Shown in pieces: positions 35,861-50,800 of a stretch of DNA of 64,000 bases. The translations under genes were made by a program, and so were the position numbers. The notes beneath the pieces are model-generated. The model did no database searches. It worked only from the letters and a program-made list of their open reading frames with translations, and was not told where the DNA came from. This stretch comes from Bathymodiolus brooksi (lineage: Eukaryota; Mollusca; Bivalvia; Mytilida; Modiolidae): contig OY804590.1 of the NCBI GenBank assembly GCA_963680875.1, forward strand, positions 21,886,640 to 21,950,639, in the 5' to 3' direction. How positions within the stretch are numbered: position 1 is the first letter of the stretch; every line of letters starts with the position of its first letter.

Positions 35861-38800
35861 CTAGTAATTGTTGCATGAAACTGAATGAAGGTATACCATG
35901 GTAATTGTGGCATGGAACTGAATGAAGGTGTACTGTAGTAATTGTGGCATGGAGCTGACTGAAGGTGCACTGTGGTAATTGTTGCATGGAACTGAATGAC
36001 GATGTACTGTTCTAATTGTAGCATGGAACTGAATGAAGGTGTACTGTGGTAATTGTTGCATGGGACTGAATGAAGGTGTACTGTGGTAATTGTGGCATGG
36101 AACTGACCGAAGGTGTACTATGGTAATTGTAGCATGGAACTGAATGAGGGCGCACTGTGGTAATTGTAGCATGGAACTGAATGAAGGTGTAATGTGGTAA
36201 TTGTAGCATGGAACTGAATGAAGGTATACTCTGGTATTTGTAGCATGGAACTGATTGAAGGTGTACTGTGGTAATTATTGCATGGAACTGAATGAAGGTG
36301 TACTGTGGTAATTGTAGCATGGAACTGAATGAAGGTGTACTGTGGTAATTGTAGCATGGGACTGAATGAAGGTATACGGTGGTAATTGTAGCATGGAACT
36401 GAATGAAGGTGTACTGTGGTAATTGTAGCATGGAACTGAATGAAGGTATACTGTGGTAATTGTAGCATGGAACTGAATGAAGGTGTACTGTGGTAATTGT
36501 AGCATGGAACTGAATGAAGGTATACTGTGGTAATTGTAGCATGGAACTGAATGAAGGTGTACTGTGGTAATTGTAGCATGGAACTGAATGAAGGTGTACT
36601 GTGGTAATTGTAGCATGGAACTGAATGAAGGTGTACTGTGGTAATTGTAGCATGGAACTGAATGAAGGTATACTGTGGTAATTGTAGCATGGAACTGAAT
36701 GAAGGTGTACTGTGGTAATTGTAGCATGGAACTGAATGAAGGTGTACTGTGGTAATTGTAGCATGGAACTGAATGAAGGTATACTGTGGTAATTGTGGCA
36801 TGGAACTGAATGAAGGTGTACTGTGGTAATTGTAGCATGGGACTGAATGAAGGTATACTGTGGTAATTGTAGCATGGAACTGAATGAAGGTGTACTGTGG
36901 TAATTGTAGCATGGAACTGAATGAAGGTATACTGTGGTAATTGTAGCATGGAACTGAATGAAGGTGTACTGTGGTAATTGTAGCATGGAACTGAATGAAG
37001 GTGTACTGTGGTAATTGTAGCATGGAACTGAATGAAGGTATACCGTGGTAATTGTAGCATGGTACTGAATGAAGGTATACTGTGGTAATTGTAGCATGGA
37101 ACTGAATGAAGGTGTACTGTGGTAATTGTAGCATGGAACTGAATGAAGGTATAGTGTGGTAATTGTAACATGGAATTGAATGAAGGTGTACTGTGGTAAT
37201 TGTAGCATGGAACTGAATGAAGGGGTACTATGGTAATTGTAGCATGGAACTGAATGAAGGTGTACTGTGGTAATTGTTGCATGGAACTGAATGAAGGGTA
37301 CTGTGGTAATTGTAGCATGGAACTGATCGATGGTGCACCGTGGTAATTGCAGCATGGAACTGATCGAATGTGTACTGTGGTAATTGTAGCATGGAACTGA
37401 CTCAAGGTATACTGTGGTAATTGTAGCATGCAACTGAATGAAGATGTACTATGGGAATTGTGGCATGGAGTTGACTGAAGGTGTACCGTGGTAATTGTGA
37501 CATGGATCGAACTGAATGAAGATGTACTGTAGTAATTGTGGCATGGAACTGAATGAAGGTGTACTGTGGTAATTGTGGCATGGAACTGACTGAAGGTATA
37601 CTGTGGTAATTGTGGCATGGAACTGAATGAAGGTGTACTGTGGTAATTGTTGCATGGAACTGAATGAAGGTGTACTGTGGTAATTGTGGCATGGAACTGA
37701 ATGAAGGTATACTGTGGTAATTGTGGCATGGAACTGACTGAAGGTGTACTGTGGTAATTGTGGCATGGAACTCAATGAAGGTGTACTGTGGTAATTGTTG
37801 CATGGAACTGAATGAAGGTGTACTGTTGTAATTGTAGCATGGAACTGAATGAAGGTATACTGTGGTACTAGTAATTGTTGCATGGAACTGAATGAAGGTA
37901 TACTATGGTAATTGTGGCATGGAACTGAATGAAGGTGTACTGTAGTAATTGTGGCATGGAGCTGACTGGAGGTGCACTGTGGTAATTGTTGCATGGAACT
38001 GAATGACGATGTACTGTTGTAATTGTAGCATGGAACTGAATGAAGGTGTACTGTGGTAATTGTTGCATGGGACTGAATGAAGGTGTACTGTGGTAATTGT
38101 AGCATGGAACTGACTGAAGGTGTACTGTGGTAATTGTGGCATGGAACTGACTGAAGGTGTACAATAGTAATAGTGGCATGGAACTGACTCAAGGGGTACT
38201 GTGGTAATTGTAGCATGAAACTGAATGAAGGTGTACTGTGGTAATTGTAGCATGGAACTGAATGAAGGTGTACTGTGGTAATTGTAGCATGGAACTGAAT
38301 GAAGGTATACTGTGGTAATTGTAGCATGGAACTGAATGAAGGTGTACTGTGGTAATTGTGGCATGGAGTTGACTGAAGGTGTACCGTGGTAATTGTGGCA
38401 TGGAACTGAATGAATGTGTACTGTGGTAATTGTAGCATGGAACTGAATGAAGGTATACTGTGGTAATTGTAGCATGGAACTGAATGAAGGTGTACTGTGG
38501 TAATTGTAGCATGGAACTGAATGAAGGTATAGTGTGGTAATTGTAACATGGAATTGAATGAAGGTGTACTGTGGTAATTGTAGCATGGAACTGAATGAAG
38601 GGGTACTATGGTAATTGTAGCATGGAACTGAATGAAGGTGTACTGTGGTAATTGTTGCATGGAACTGAATGAAGGGTACTGTGGTAATTGTAGCATGGAA
38701 CTGATCGATGGTGCACCGTGGTAATTGCAGCATGGAACTGATCGAATGTGTACTGTGGTAATTGTAGCATGGAACTGACTCAAGGTATACTGTGGTAATT

Positions 38801-41800
38801 GTAGCATGCAACTGAATGAAGATGTACTATGGGAATTGTGGCATGGAGTTGACTGAAGGTGTACCGTGGTAATTGTAGCATGGATCGAACTGAATGAAGA
38901 TGTACTGTAGTAATTGTGGTATGGAACTGAATGAAGGTGTACTGTGGTAATTGTGGCATGGAACTGACTGAAGGTATACTGTGGCAATTGTGGTATGGAA
39001 CTGAATGAAGGTTTACTGTGGTAATTGTTGCATGGAACTGAATGAAGGTGTACTGCGGTAATTGTGGCATGGAACTGACTGAAGGTACACTGTGATAATT
39101 GTGGCATGGAACTGACTGAAGGTGTACTGTGGTAATTGTGGCATGGAACTAAATGAAGGTGTACTGTGGTAATTGTTGCATGGAACTGAATGACGATGTA
39201 CTGTTGTAATTGTAGCATGGAACTGAATGAAGGTATACTGTGGTACTAGTAATTGTTGCATGGAACTGAATGAAGGTATACCATGGTAATTGTGGCATGG
39301 AACTGAATGAAGGTGTACTGTAGTAATTGTGGCATGGAGCTGACTGAAGGTGCACTGTGGTAATTGTTGCATGGAACTGAATGACGATGTACTGTTCTAA
39401 TTGTAGCATGGAACTGAATGAAGGTGTACTGTGGTAATTGTTGCATGGGACTGAATGAAGGTGTACTGTGGTAATTGTAGCATGGAACTGACTGAAGGTG
39501 TACTGTGGTAATTGTGGCATGGAACTGACCGAAGGTGTACTATGGTAATTGTAGCATGGAACTGAATGAAGGTATACCGTGGTAATTGTAGCATGGAACT
39601 GAATGAAGGTATACCGTGGTAATTGTAGCATGGAACTGAATGAAGGTATAGTGTGGTAATTGTGGCATGGAACTGACCGAAGGTGTACTATGGTAATTGT
39701 AGCATGGAACTGAATGAAGGTATACTGTGGTAATTGTTGCATGGAACTGAATGAAGGTGTACTGTGGTAATTGTGGCATGGGACTGAATGAAGGTATACT
39801 CTGGTAATTCTAGCATGGAACTGAATGAAGGTGTACTGTGGTAAGTATTGCATGGAACTGAATGAAGGTGTACTGTGGTAATTGTAGCATGGAACTGAAT
39901 GAAGGTATACTGTGGTAATTGTTGCATGGAACTGAATGAAGGTGTACTGTGGTAATTGTAGCATGGAACTGAATGAAGGTATAATGTGGTAATTGTAGCA
40001 TGGAACTGAATGAAGGTGTACTGTGGTAATTGTTGCATGGAACTGAATGAAGGTGTACTGTGGTAATTGTAGCATGGAACTGAATGAAGGTATACTGTGG
40101 TAATTGTTGCATGGAACTGAATGAAGGTGTACTGTGGTAATTGTAGCATGGAACTGAATGAAGGTATAATGTGGTAATTGTAGCATGGAACTGAATGAAG
40201 GTGTACTGTGGTAATTGTTGCATGGAACTGAATGAAGGTGTACTGTGGTAATTGTAGCATGGAACTGAATGAAGGTATACTGTGGTAATTGTTGCATGGA
40301 ACTGAATGAAGGTGTACTGTGGTAATTGTAGCATGGAACTGAATGAAGGTGTACTATGGTAATTGTAGCATGGAGCTGACTCAAGGGGTACTGTGGTAAT
40401 TGTAACATGTAACTGACTCAAGGTATACTGTGGTAATTGTAGCATGGAACTGACTCAAGGTATACTGTGGTAATTGTTGCATGGAACTGAATGAAGGTGT
40501 ACTGTGGTAATTGTAGCATGGAACTGAATGAAGGTGTACTGTGGTAATTGTAGCATGGAACTGAATGAAGGTGTACTGTGGTAATTGTTGCATGGAACTG
40601 AATGAAGGTGTACTGTGGTAATTGTGGCATGGAACTGACTGAAGGTATACTGTGGTAATTGTGGCATGGAACTGACTCAAGGTATACTGTGGTAATTGTG
40701 GCATGGAACTGACTGAAGATGTACTGTGGTAATTGTGGCATGGAACTGAATGAAGGTGTACTGTGGTAATTGTAGCATGGAGCTGAATGAAGGTGTACTG
40801 TGGTAATTGTAGCATGGAACTGAATGAAGGTACACTGTGGTAATTGTAGCATGGAACTGAATGAAGGTATACTGTGGTAATTGTAGCATGGAACTGAATG
40901 AAGGTGTACTGTGGTAATTGTTGCATGGAACTGAATGAAGGTATACTGTGGTAATTGTAGCATGGAACTGACTGAAGGTGTACTGTGGTAATTGTGGCAT
41001 GGAACTGACCGAAGGTGTACTATGGTAATTGTAGCATCGAACTGAATGAGGGCGTTCTGTGGTAATTGTAGCATGGAACTGACTGAAGGTGTACTATGGT
41101 AATTGTGGCATGGAACTGACTCAGGGTGTACTGTGGTAATTGTAGCATGGAACTGAATGAAGGTGTACTGTGGTAATTGTAGCATGGAACTGAATGAAGG
41201 TATACTCTGGTATTTGTAGCATGGAACTGATTGAAGGTATACTGTGGTAATTGTTGCATGGAACTGAATGAAGGTGTACTGTGGTAATTGTGGCATGGGA
41301 CTGAATGAAGGTATACTCTGGTAATTGTAGCATGGAACTGAATGAAGGTGTACTGTGGTAATTATTGCATGGAACTGAATGAAGGTGTACTGTGGTAATT
41401 GTAGCATGGAACTGAATGAAGGTATACTGTGGTAATTGTTGCATGGAACTGAATGAAGGTGTACTGTGGTAATTGTAGCATGGAACTGAATGAAGGTATA
41501 ATGTGGTAATTGTAGCATGGAACTGAATGAAGGTGTACTGTGGTAATTGTTGCATGGAACTGAATGAAGGTGTACTGTGGTAATTGTAGCATGGAACTGA
41601 ATGAAGGTATACTGTGGTAATTGTTGCATGGAACTGAATGAAGGTGTACTGTGGTAATTGTAGCATGGAACTGAATGAAGGTATAATGTGGTAATTGTAG
41701 CATGGAACTGAATGAAGGTGTACTGTGGTAATTGTTGCATGGAACTGAATGAAGGTGTACTGTGGTAATTGTAGCATGGAACTGAATGAAGGTATACTGT

Positions 41801-44800
41801 GGTAATTGTTGCATGGAACTGAATGAAGGTGTACTGTGGTAATTGTAGCATGGAACTGAATGAAGGTGTACTATGGTAATTGTAGCATGGAGCTGACTCA
41901 AGGGGTACTGTGGTAATTGTAGCATGTAACTGACTCAAGGTATACTGTGGTAATTGTAGCATGGAACTGACTCAAGGTATACTGTGGTAATTGTTGCATG
42001 GAACTGAATGAAGGTGTACTGTGGTAATTGTAGCATGGAACTGAATGAAGGTGTACTGTGGTAATTGTAGCATGGAACTGAATGAAGGTGTACTGTGGTA
42101 ATTGTTGCATGGAACTGAATGAAGGTGTTCTGTGGTAATTGTGGCATGGAACTGACTGAAGGTATACTGTGGTAATTGTGGCATGGAACTGACTCAAGGT
42201 ATACTGTGGTAATTGTGGCATGGAACTGACTGAAGATGTACTGTGGTAATTGTGGCATGGAACTGAATGAAGGTGTACTGTGGTAATTGTAGCATGGAGC
42301 TGAATGAAGGTGTACTGTGGTAATTGTAGCATGGAACTGAATGAAGGTACACTGTGGTAATTGTAGCATGGAACTGAATGAAGGTATACTGTGGTAATTG
42401 TAGCATGGAACTGAATGAAGGTATACTATGGTAATTGTAACATGGAATTGAATGAAGGTGTACTGTGGTAATTGTAGCATGGAACTGAATGAAGGGGTAC
42501 TGTGGTAATTGTAGCATGGAACTGAATGAAGGTGTACTGTGGTAATTGTTGCATGGAACTGAATGAAGGTGTACTGTGGTAATTGTAACATGGAATTGAA
42601 TGAAGGTGTACTGTGGTAATTGTAGCATGGAACTGAATGAAGGGGTACTGTGGTAATTGTAGCATGGAACTGAATGAAGGTATACTGTGGTAATTGTAGC
42701 ATGGAACTGAATGAAGGGTACTGTGGTAATTGTAGCATGGAACTGATCGATGGTGAACCGTGGTAATTGCAGCATGGAACTGATCGAATGTGTACTGTGG
42801 TAATTGTAGCATGGAACTGACTCAAGGTATATTGTGGTAATTGTAGCATGCAACTGAATGAAGAGGTAATATGGTAATTGTGGCATGGAGTTGACTGAAG
42901 GTGTACCGTGGTAATTGTGACATGGATCGAACTGAATGAAGATGTACTGTAGTAATTGTGGCATGGAACTGAATGAAGGTGTACTGTGGTAATTGTGGCA
43001 TGGAACTGACTGAAGGTATACTGTGGTAATTGTGGCATGGAACTGAATGAAGGTGTACTGTGGTAATTGTTGCATGGAACTGAATGAAGGTGTACTGTGG
43101 TAATTGTGGCATGGAACTGAATGAAGGTATACTGTGGTAATTGTGGCATGGAACTGACTGAAGGTGTACTGTGGTAATTGTGGCATGGAACTCAATGAAG
43201 GTGTACTGTGGTAATTGTTGCATGGAACTGAATGAAGGTGTACTGTTGTAATTGTAGCATGGAACTGAATGAAGGTATACTGTGGTACTAGTAATTGTTG
43301 CATGGAACTGAATGAAGGTATACTATGGTAATTGTGGCATGGAACTGAATGAAGGTGTACTGTAGTAATTGTGGCATGGAGCTGACTGGAGGTGCACTGT
43401 GGTAATTGTTGCATGGAACTGAATGACGATGTACTGTTGTAATTGTAGCATGGAACTGAATGAAGGTGTACTGTGGTAATTGTTGCATGGGACTGAATGA
43501 AGGTGTACTGTGGTAATTGTAGCATGGAACTGACTGAAGGTGTACTGTGGTAATTGTGGCATGGAACTGACTGAAGGTGTACAATAGTAATAGTGGCATG
43601 GAACTGACTCAAGGGGTACTGTGGTAATTGTAGCATGAAACTGAATGAAGGTGTACTGTGGTAATTGTAGCATGGAACTGAATGAAGGTGTACTGTGGTA
43701 ATTGTAGCATGGAACTGAATGAAGGTATACTGTGGTAATTGTAGCATGGAACTGAATGAAGGTGTACTGTGGTAATTGTGGCATGGAGTTGACTGAAGGT
43801 GTACCGTGGTAATTGTGGCATGGAACTGAATGAATGTGTACTGTGGTAATTGTAGCATGGAACTGAATGAAGGTATACTGTGGTAATTGTAGCATGGAAC
43901 TGAATGAAGGTATACTGTGGTAATTGTAGCATGGAACTGAATGAAGGTGTACTGTGGTAATTGTAGCATGGAACTGAATGAAGGTTTACTGTGGTAATTG
44001 TAGCATGGAACTGACTCAAGGTATACTGTGGTAATTATTGCATGGAACTGAATGAAGGTGTACTGTGGTAATTGTAGCATGGAACTGAATGAAGGTATAC
44101 TGTGGTAATTGTAGCATGGAACTGAATGAAGGTGTACTGTGGTAATTGTAGCATGGAACTGAATGAAGGTGTACTGTGGTAATTGTAGCATGGAACTGAA
44201 TGAAGGTATACAGTGGTAATTGTAGCATGGAACTGAATGAAGGTGTACTGTGGTAATTGTAGCATGGAACTGAATGAAGGTATACTGTGGTAATTGTAGC
44301 ATGGAACTGAATGAAGGTGTACTGTGGTAATTGTAGCATGGAACTGAATGAAGGTGTACTGTGGTAATTGTAGCTTGGAACTGAATGAAGGTGTACTGTG
44401 GTAATTGTAGCATGGAACTGAATGAAGGTATACTGTGGTAATTGTAGCATGGAACTGAATGAAGGTGTACTGTGGTAATTGTAGCATGGAACTGAATGAA
44501 GGTGTACTGTGGTAATTGTAGCATGGAACTGAATGAAGGTGTACTGTGGTAATTGTAGCATGGGACTGAATGAAGGTATACGGTGGTAATTGTAGCATGG
44601 AACTGAATGAAGGTGTACTGTGGTAATTGTAGCATGGGACTGAATGAAGGTATACTGTGGTAATTGTAGCATGGAACTGAATGAAGGTGTACTGTGGTAA
44701 TTGTAGCATGGAACTGAATGAAGGTATACTGTGGTAATTGTAGCATGGAACTGAATGAAGGTGTACTGTGGTAATTGTAGCATGGAACTGAATGAAGGTG

Positions 44801-47800
44801 TACTGTGGTAATTGTAGCATGGAACTGAATGAAGGTGTACTGTGGTAATTGTAGCATGGAACTGAATGAAGGTATACTGTGGTAATTGTAGCATGGAACT
44901 GAATGAAGGTGTACTGTGGTAATTGTAGCATGGAACTGAATGAAGGTGTACTGTGGTAATTGTAGCATGGAACTGAATGAAGGTATACTGTGGTAATTGT
45001 GGCATGGAACTGAATGAAGGTGTACTGTGGTAATTGTAGCATGGGACTGAATGAAGGTATACTGTGGTAATTGTAGCATGGAACTGAATGAAGGTGTACT
45101 GTGGTAATTGTAGCATGGGACTGAATGAAGGTATACTGTGGTAATTGTAGCATGGAACTGAATGAAGGTGTACTGTGGTAATTGTGGCATGGAACTGACT
45201 GAAGGTATACTGTGGTAATTGTGGCATGGAACTGAATGAAGGTGTACTGTGGTAATTGTTGCATGGAACTGAATGAAGGTGTACTGTGGTAATTGTGGCA
45301 TGGAACTGAATGAAGGTATACTGTGGTAATTGTGGCATGGAACTGACTGAAGGTGTACTGTGGTAATTGTGGCATGGAACTCAATGAAGGTGTACTGTGG
45401 TAATTGTTGCATGGAACTGAATGAAGGTGTACTGTTGTAATTGTAGCATGGAACTGAATGAAGGTATACTGTGGTACTAGTAATTGTTGCATGGAACTGA
45501 ATGAAGGTATACTATGGTAATTGTGGCATGGAACTGAATGAAGGTGTACTGTAGTAATTGTGGCATGGAGCTGACTGTAGGTGCACTGTGGTAATTGTTG
45601 CATGGAACTGAATGACGATGTACTGTGGTAATTGTAGCATGGAACTGAATGAAGGTGTACTGTGGTAATTGTTGCATGGGACTGAATGAAGGTGTACTGT
45701 GGTAATTGTAGCATGGAACTGACTGAAGGTGTACTGTGGTAATTGTGGCATGGAACTGACTGAAGGTGTACAATAGTAATAGTGGCATGGAACTGACTCA
45801 AGGGGTACTGTGGTAATTGTAGCATGAAACTGAATGAAGGTGTACTGTGGTAATTGTAGCATGGAACTGAATGAAGGTGTACTGTGGTAATTGTAGCATG
45901 GAACTGAATGAAGGTATACTGTGGTAATTGTAGCATGGAACTGAATGAAGGTGTACTGTGGTAATTGTGGCATGGAGTTGACTGAAGGTGTACCGTGGTA
46001 ATTGTGGCATGGAACTGAATGAATGTGTACTGTGGTAATTGTAGCATGGAACTGAATGAAGGTATACTGTGGTAATTGTAGCATGGAACTGAATGAAGGT
46101 ATACTGTGGTAATTGTAGCATGGAACTGAATGAAGGTGTACTGTGGTAATTGTAGCATGGAACTGAATGAAGGTTTACTGTGGTAATTGTAGCATGGAAC
46201 TGACTCAAGGTATACTGTGGTAATTATTGCATGGAACTGAATGAAGGTGTACTGTGGTAATTGTAGCATGGAACTGAATGAAGGTATACTGTGGTAATTG
46301 TAGCATGGAACTGAATGAAGGTGTACTGTGGTAATTGTAGCATGGAACTGAATGAAGGTGTACTGTGGTAATTGTAGCATGGAACTGAATGAAGGTATAC
46401 AGTGGTAATTGTAGCATGGAACTGAATGAAGGTGTACTGTGGTAATTGTAGCATGGAACTGAATGAAGGTATACTGTGGTAATTGTAGCATGGAACTGAA
46501 TGAAGGTGTACTGTGGTAATTGTAGCATGGAACTGAATGAAGGTGTACTGTGGTAATTGTAGCATGGAACTGAATGAAGGTGTACTGTGGTAATTGTAGC
46601 ATGGAACTGAATGAAGGTATACTGTGGTAATTGTAGCATGGAACTGAATGAAGGTGTACTGTGGTAATTGTAGCATGGAACTGAATGAAGGTGTACTGTG
46701 GTAATTGTAGAATGGAACTGAATGAAGGTGTACTGTGGTAATTGTAGCATGGGAATGAATGAAGGTATACGGTGGTAATTGTAGCATGGAACTGAATGAA
46801 GGTGTACTGTGGTAATTGTAGCATGGGACTGAATGAAGGTATACTGTGGTAATTGTAGCATGGAACTGAATGAAGGTGTACTGTGGTAATTGTAGCATGG
46901 AACTGAATGAAGGTATACTGTGGTAATTGTAGCATGGAACTGAATGAAGGTGCACTGTGGTAATTGTAGCATGGAACGGAATGAAGGTGTACTGTGGTAA
47001 TTGTAGCATGGAACTGAATGAAGGTGTACTGTGGTAATTGTAGCATGGAACTGAATGAAGGTATACTGTGGTAATTGTAGCATGGAACTGAATGAAGGTG
47101 TACTGTGGTAATTGTAGCATGGAACTGAATGAAGGTGTACTGTGGTAATTGTAGCATGGAACTGAATGAAGGTATACTGTGGTAATTGTTTCATGGAACT
47201 GAATGAAGGTGTACTGTGGTAATTGTAGCATGGGACTGAATGAAGGTATACTGTGGTAATTGTAGCATGGAACTGAATGAAGGTGTACTGTGGTAATTGT
47301 AGCATGGAACTGAATGAAGGTATACTGTGGTAATTGTAGCATGGAACTGAATGAAGGTGTACTGTGGTAATTGTAGCATGGAACTGAATGAAGGTGTACT
47401 GTGGTAATTGTAGCATGGAACTGAATGAAGGTATACCGTGGTAATTGTTGCATGGAACTGAATGAAGTTGTACTGTGGTAATTGTAGCATGGAACTGAAT
47501 GAAGGTGTACTGTGGTAATTGTAGCATGAAACTGAATGAAGGTATAGTGTGGTAATTGTAACATGGAATTGAATGAAGGTGTACTGTGGTAATTGTAGCA
47601 TGGAACTGAATGAAGGGGTACTATGGTAATTGTAGCATGGAACTGAATGAAGGTGTACTGTGGTAATTGTTGCATGGAACTGAATGAAGATGTACTGTGG
47701 TAATTGTAACATGGAATTGAATGAAGGTGTACTGTGGTAATTGTAGCATGGAACTGAATGAAGGGGTACTGTGGTAATTGCAGCATGGAACTGAATGAAG

Positions 47801-50800
47801 GTATACTGTGGTAATTGTAGCTTGGAACTGAATGAAGGGTACTGTGGTAATTGTAGCATGGAACTGATCGATGGTGCACCGTGGTAATTGCAGCATGGAA
47901 CTGATCGAATGTGTACTGTGGTAATTGTAGCATGGAACTGACTCAAGGTATACTGTGGTAATTGTAGCATGCAACTGAATGAAGGTGTACTGTGGTAATT
48001 GTAACATGGAATTGAATGAAGGTGTACTGTGGTAATTGTAGCATGGAACTGAATGAAGGGGTACTGTGGTAATTGTAGCATGGAACTGAATGAAGGTATA
48101 CTGTGGTAATTGTAGCATGGAACTGAATGAAGGGTACTGTGGTAATTGTAGCATGGAACTGATCGATGGTGCACCGTGGTAATTGCAGCATGGAACTGAT
48201 CAAATGTGTACTGTGGTAATTGTAGCATGGAACTGACTCAAGGTATACTGTGGTAATTGTAGCATGCAACTGAATGAAGATGTACTATGGTAATTGTGGC
48301 ATGGAGTTGACTGAAGGTGTACCGTAGTAATTGTGACATGGATCGAACTGAATGAAGATGTACTGTAGTAATTGTGGCATGGAACTGAATGAAGGTGTAC
48401 TGCGGTAATTGTGGCATGGAACTGACTGAAGGTATACTGTGGTAATTGTGGCATGGAACTGAATGAAGGTGTACTGTGGTAATTGTTGCATGGAACTGAA
48501 TGAAGGTGTACTGCGGTAATTGTGGCATGGAACTGACTGAAGGTACACTGTGATAATTGTGGCATGGAACTGACTGAAGGTGTACTGTGGTAATTGTGGC
48601 ATGGAACTAAATGAAGGTGTACTGTGGTAATTGTTGCATGGAACTGAATGACGATGTACTGTTGTAATTGTAGCATGGAACTGACCGAAGGTATACTGTG
48701 GTACTAGTAATTGTTGCATGGAACTGAATGAAGGTATACCATGGTAATTGTGGCATGGAACTGAATGAAGGTGTACTGTAGTAATTGTGGCATGGAGCTG
48801 ACTGAAGGTGCACTGTGGTAATTGTTGCATGGAACTGAATGACGATGTACTGTTCTAATTGTAGCATGGAACTGAATGAAGGTGTACTGTGGTAATTGTT
48901 GCATGGGACTGAATGAAGGTGTACTGTGGTAATTGTAGCATGGAACTGACTGAAGGTGTACTGTGGTAATTGTGGCATGGAACTGACCGAAGGTGTACTA
49001 TGGTAATTGTAGCATGGAACTGAATGAAGGTATACCGTGGTAATTGTAGCATGGAACTGAATGAAGGTATACCGTGGTAATTGTAGCATGGAACTGAATG
49101 AAGGTATAGTGTGGTAATTGTGGCATGGAACTGACCGAAGGTGTACTATGGTAATTGTAGCATGGAACTGAATGAAGGTATACTGTGGTAATTGTAGCAT
49201 GGAACTGAATGAAGGTGTACTGTGGTAATTGTAGCATGGAACTGACTGAAGGTGTACTGTGGTAATTGTGGCATGGAACTGACCGAAGGTGTACTATGGT
49301 AATTGTAGCATGGAACTGAATGAAGGTATACCGTGGTAATTGTAGCATGGAACTGAATGAAGGTATACCGTGGTAATTGTAGCATGGAACTGAATGAAGG
49401 TATACTGTGGTAATTGTAGCATGGAACTGAATGAAGGTGTACTGTGGTAATTGTAGCATGGAACTGAATGAAGGTATAGTGTGGTAATTGTAACATGGAA
49501 TTGAATGAAGGTGTACTGTGGTAATTGTAGCATGGAACTGAATGAAGGGGTACTATGGTAATTGTAGCATGGAACTGAATGAAGGTGTACTGTGGTAATT
49601 GTTGCATGGAACTGAATGAAGGTGTACTGTGGTAATTGTAACATGGAATTGAATGAAGGTGTACTGTGGTAATTGTAGCATGGAACTGAATGAAGGGGTA
49701 TTGTGGGAATTGCAGCATGGAACTGAATGAAGGTATACTGTGGTAATTGTAGCATGGAACTGAATGAAGGGTACTGTGGTAATTGTAGCATGGAACTGAT
49801 CGATGGTGCACCGTGGTAATTGCAGCATGGAACTGATCGAATGTGTACTGTGGTAATTGTAGCATGGAACTGACTCAAGGTATACTGTGGTAATTGTAGC
49901 ATGCAACTGAATGAAGATGTACTATGGGAATTGTGGCATGGAGTTGACTGAAGGTGTACCGTGGTAATTGTAGCATGGATCGAACTGAATGAAGATGTAC
50001 TGTAGTAATTGTGGTATGGAACTGAATGAAGGTGTACTGTGGTAATTGTGGCATGGAACTGACTGAAGGTATACTGTGACAATTGTGGCATGGAACTGAA
50101 TGAAGGTGTACTGTGGTAATTGTTGCATGGAACTGAATGAAGGTGTACTGCGGTAATTGTGGCATGGAACTGACTGAAGGTACACTGTGATAATTGTGGC
50201 ATGGAACTGACTGAAGGTGTACTGTGGTAATTGTGGCATGGAACTAAATGAAGGTGTACTGTGTTAATTGTTGCATGGAACTGAATGACGATGTACTGTT
50301 GTAATTGTAGCATGGAACTGAATGAAGGTATACTGTGTTACTAGTAATTGTTGCATGGAACTGAATGAAGGTATACCATGGTAATTGTGGCATGGAACTG
50401 AATGAAGGTGTACTGTAGTAATTGTGGCATGGAGCTGACTGAAGGTGCACTGTGGTAATTGTTGCATGGAACTGAATGACGATGTACTGTTCTAATTGTA
50501 GCATGGAACTGAATGAAGGTGTACTGTGGTAATTGTTGCATGGGACTGAATGAAGGTGTACTGTGGTAATTGTAGCATGGAACTGACTGAAGGTGTACTG
50601 TGGTAATTGTGGCATGGAACTGACCGAAGGTGTACTATGGTAATTGTAGCATGGACCTGAATGAAGGCGTACTGTGGTAATTGTAGCATGGAACTGAATG
50701 AAGGTGTACTGTGGTAATTGTAACGTGGAACTGAATGAAGGTATACTCTGGTATTTGTAGCATGGAACTGATTGAAGGTGTACTGTGGTAATTATTGCAT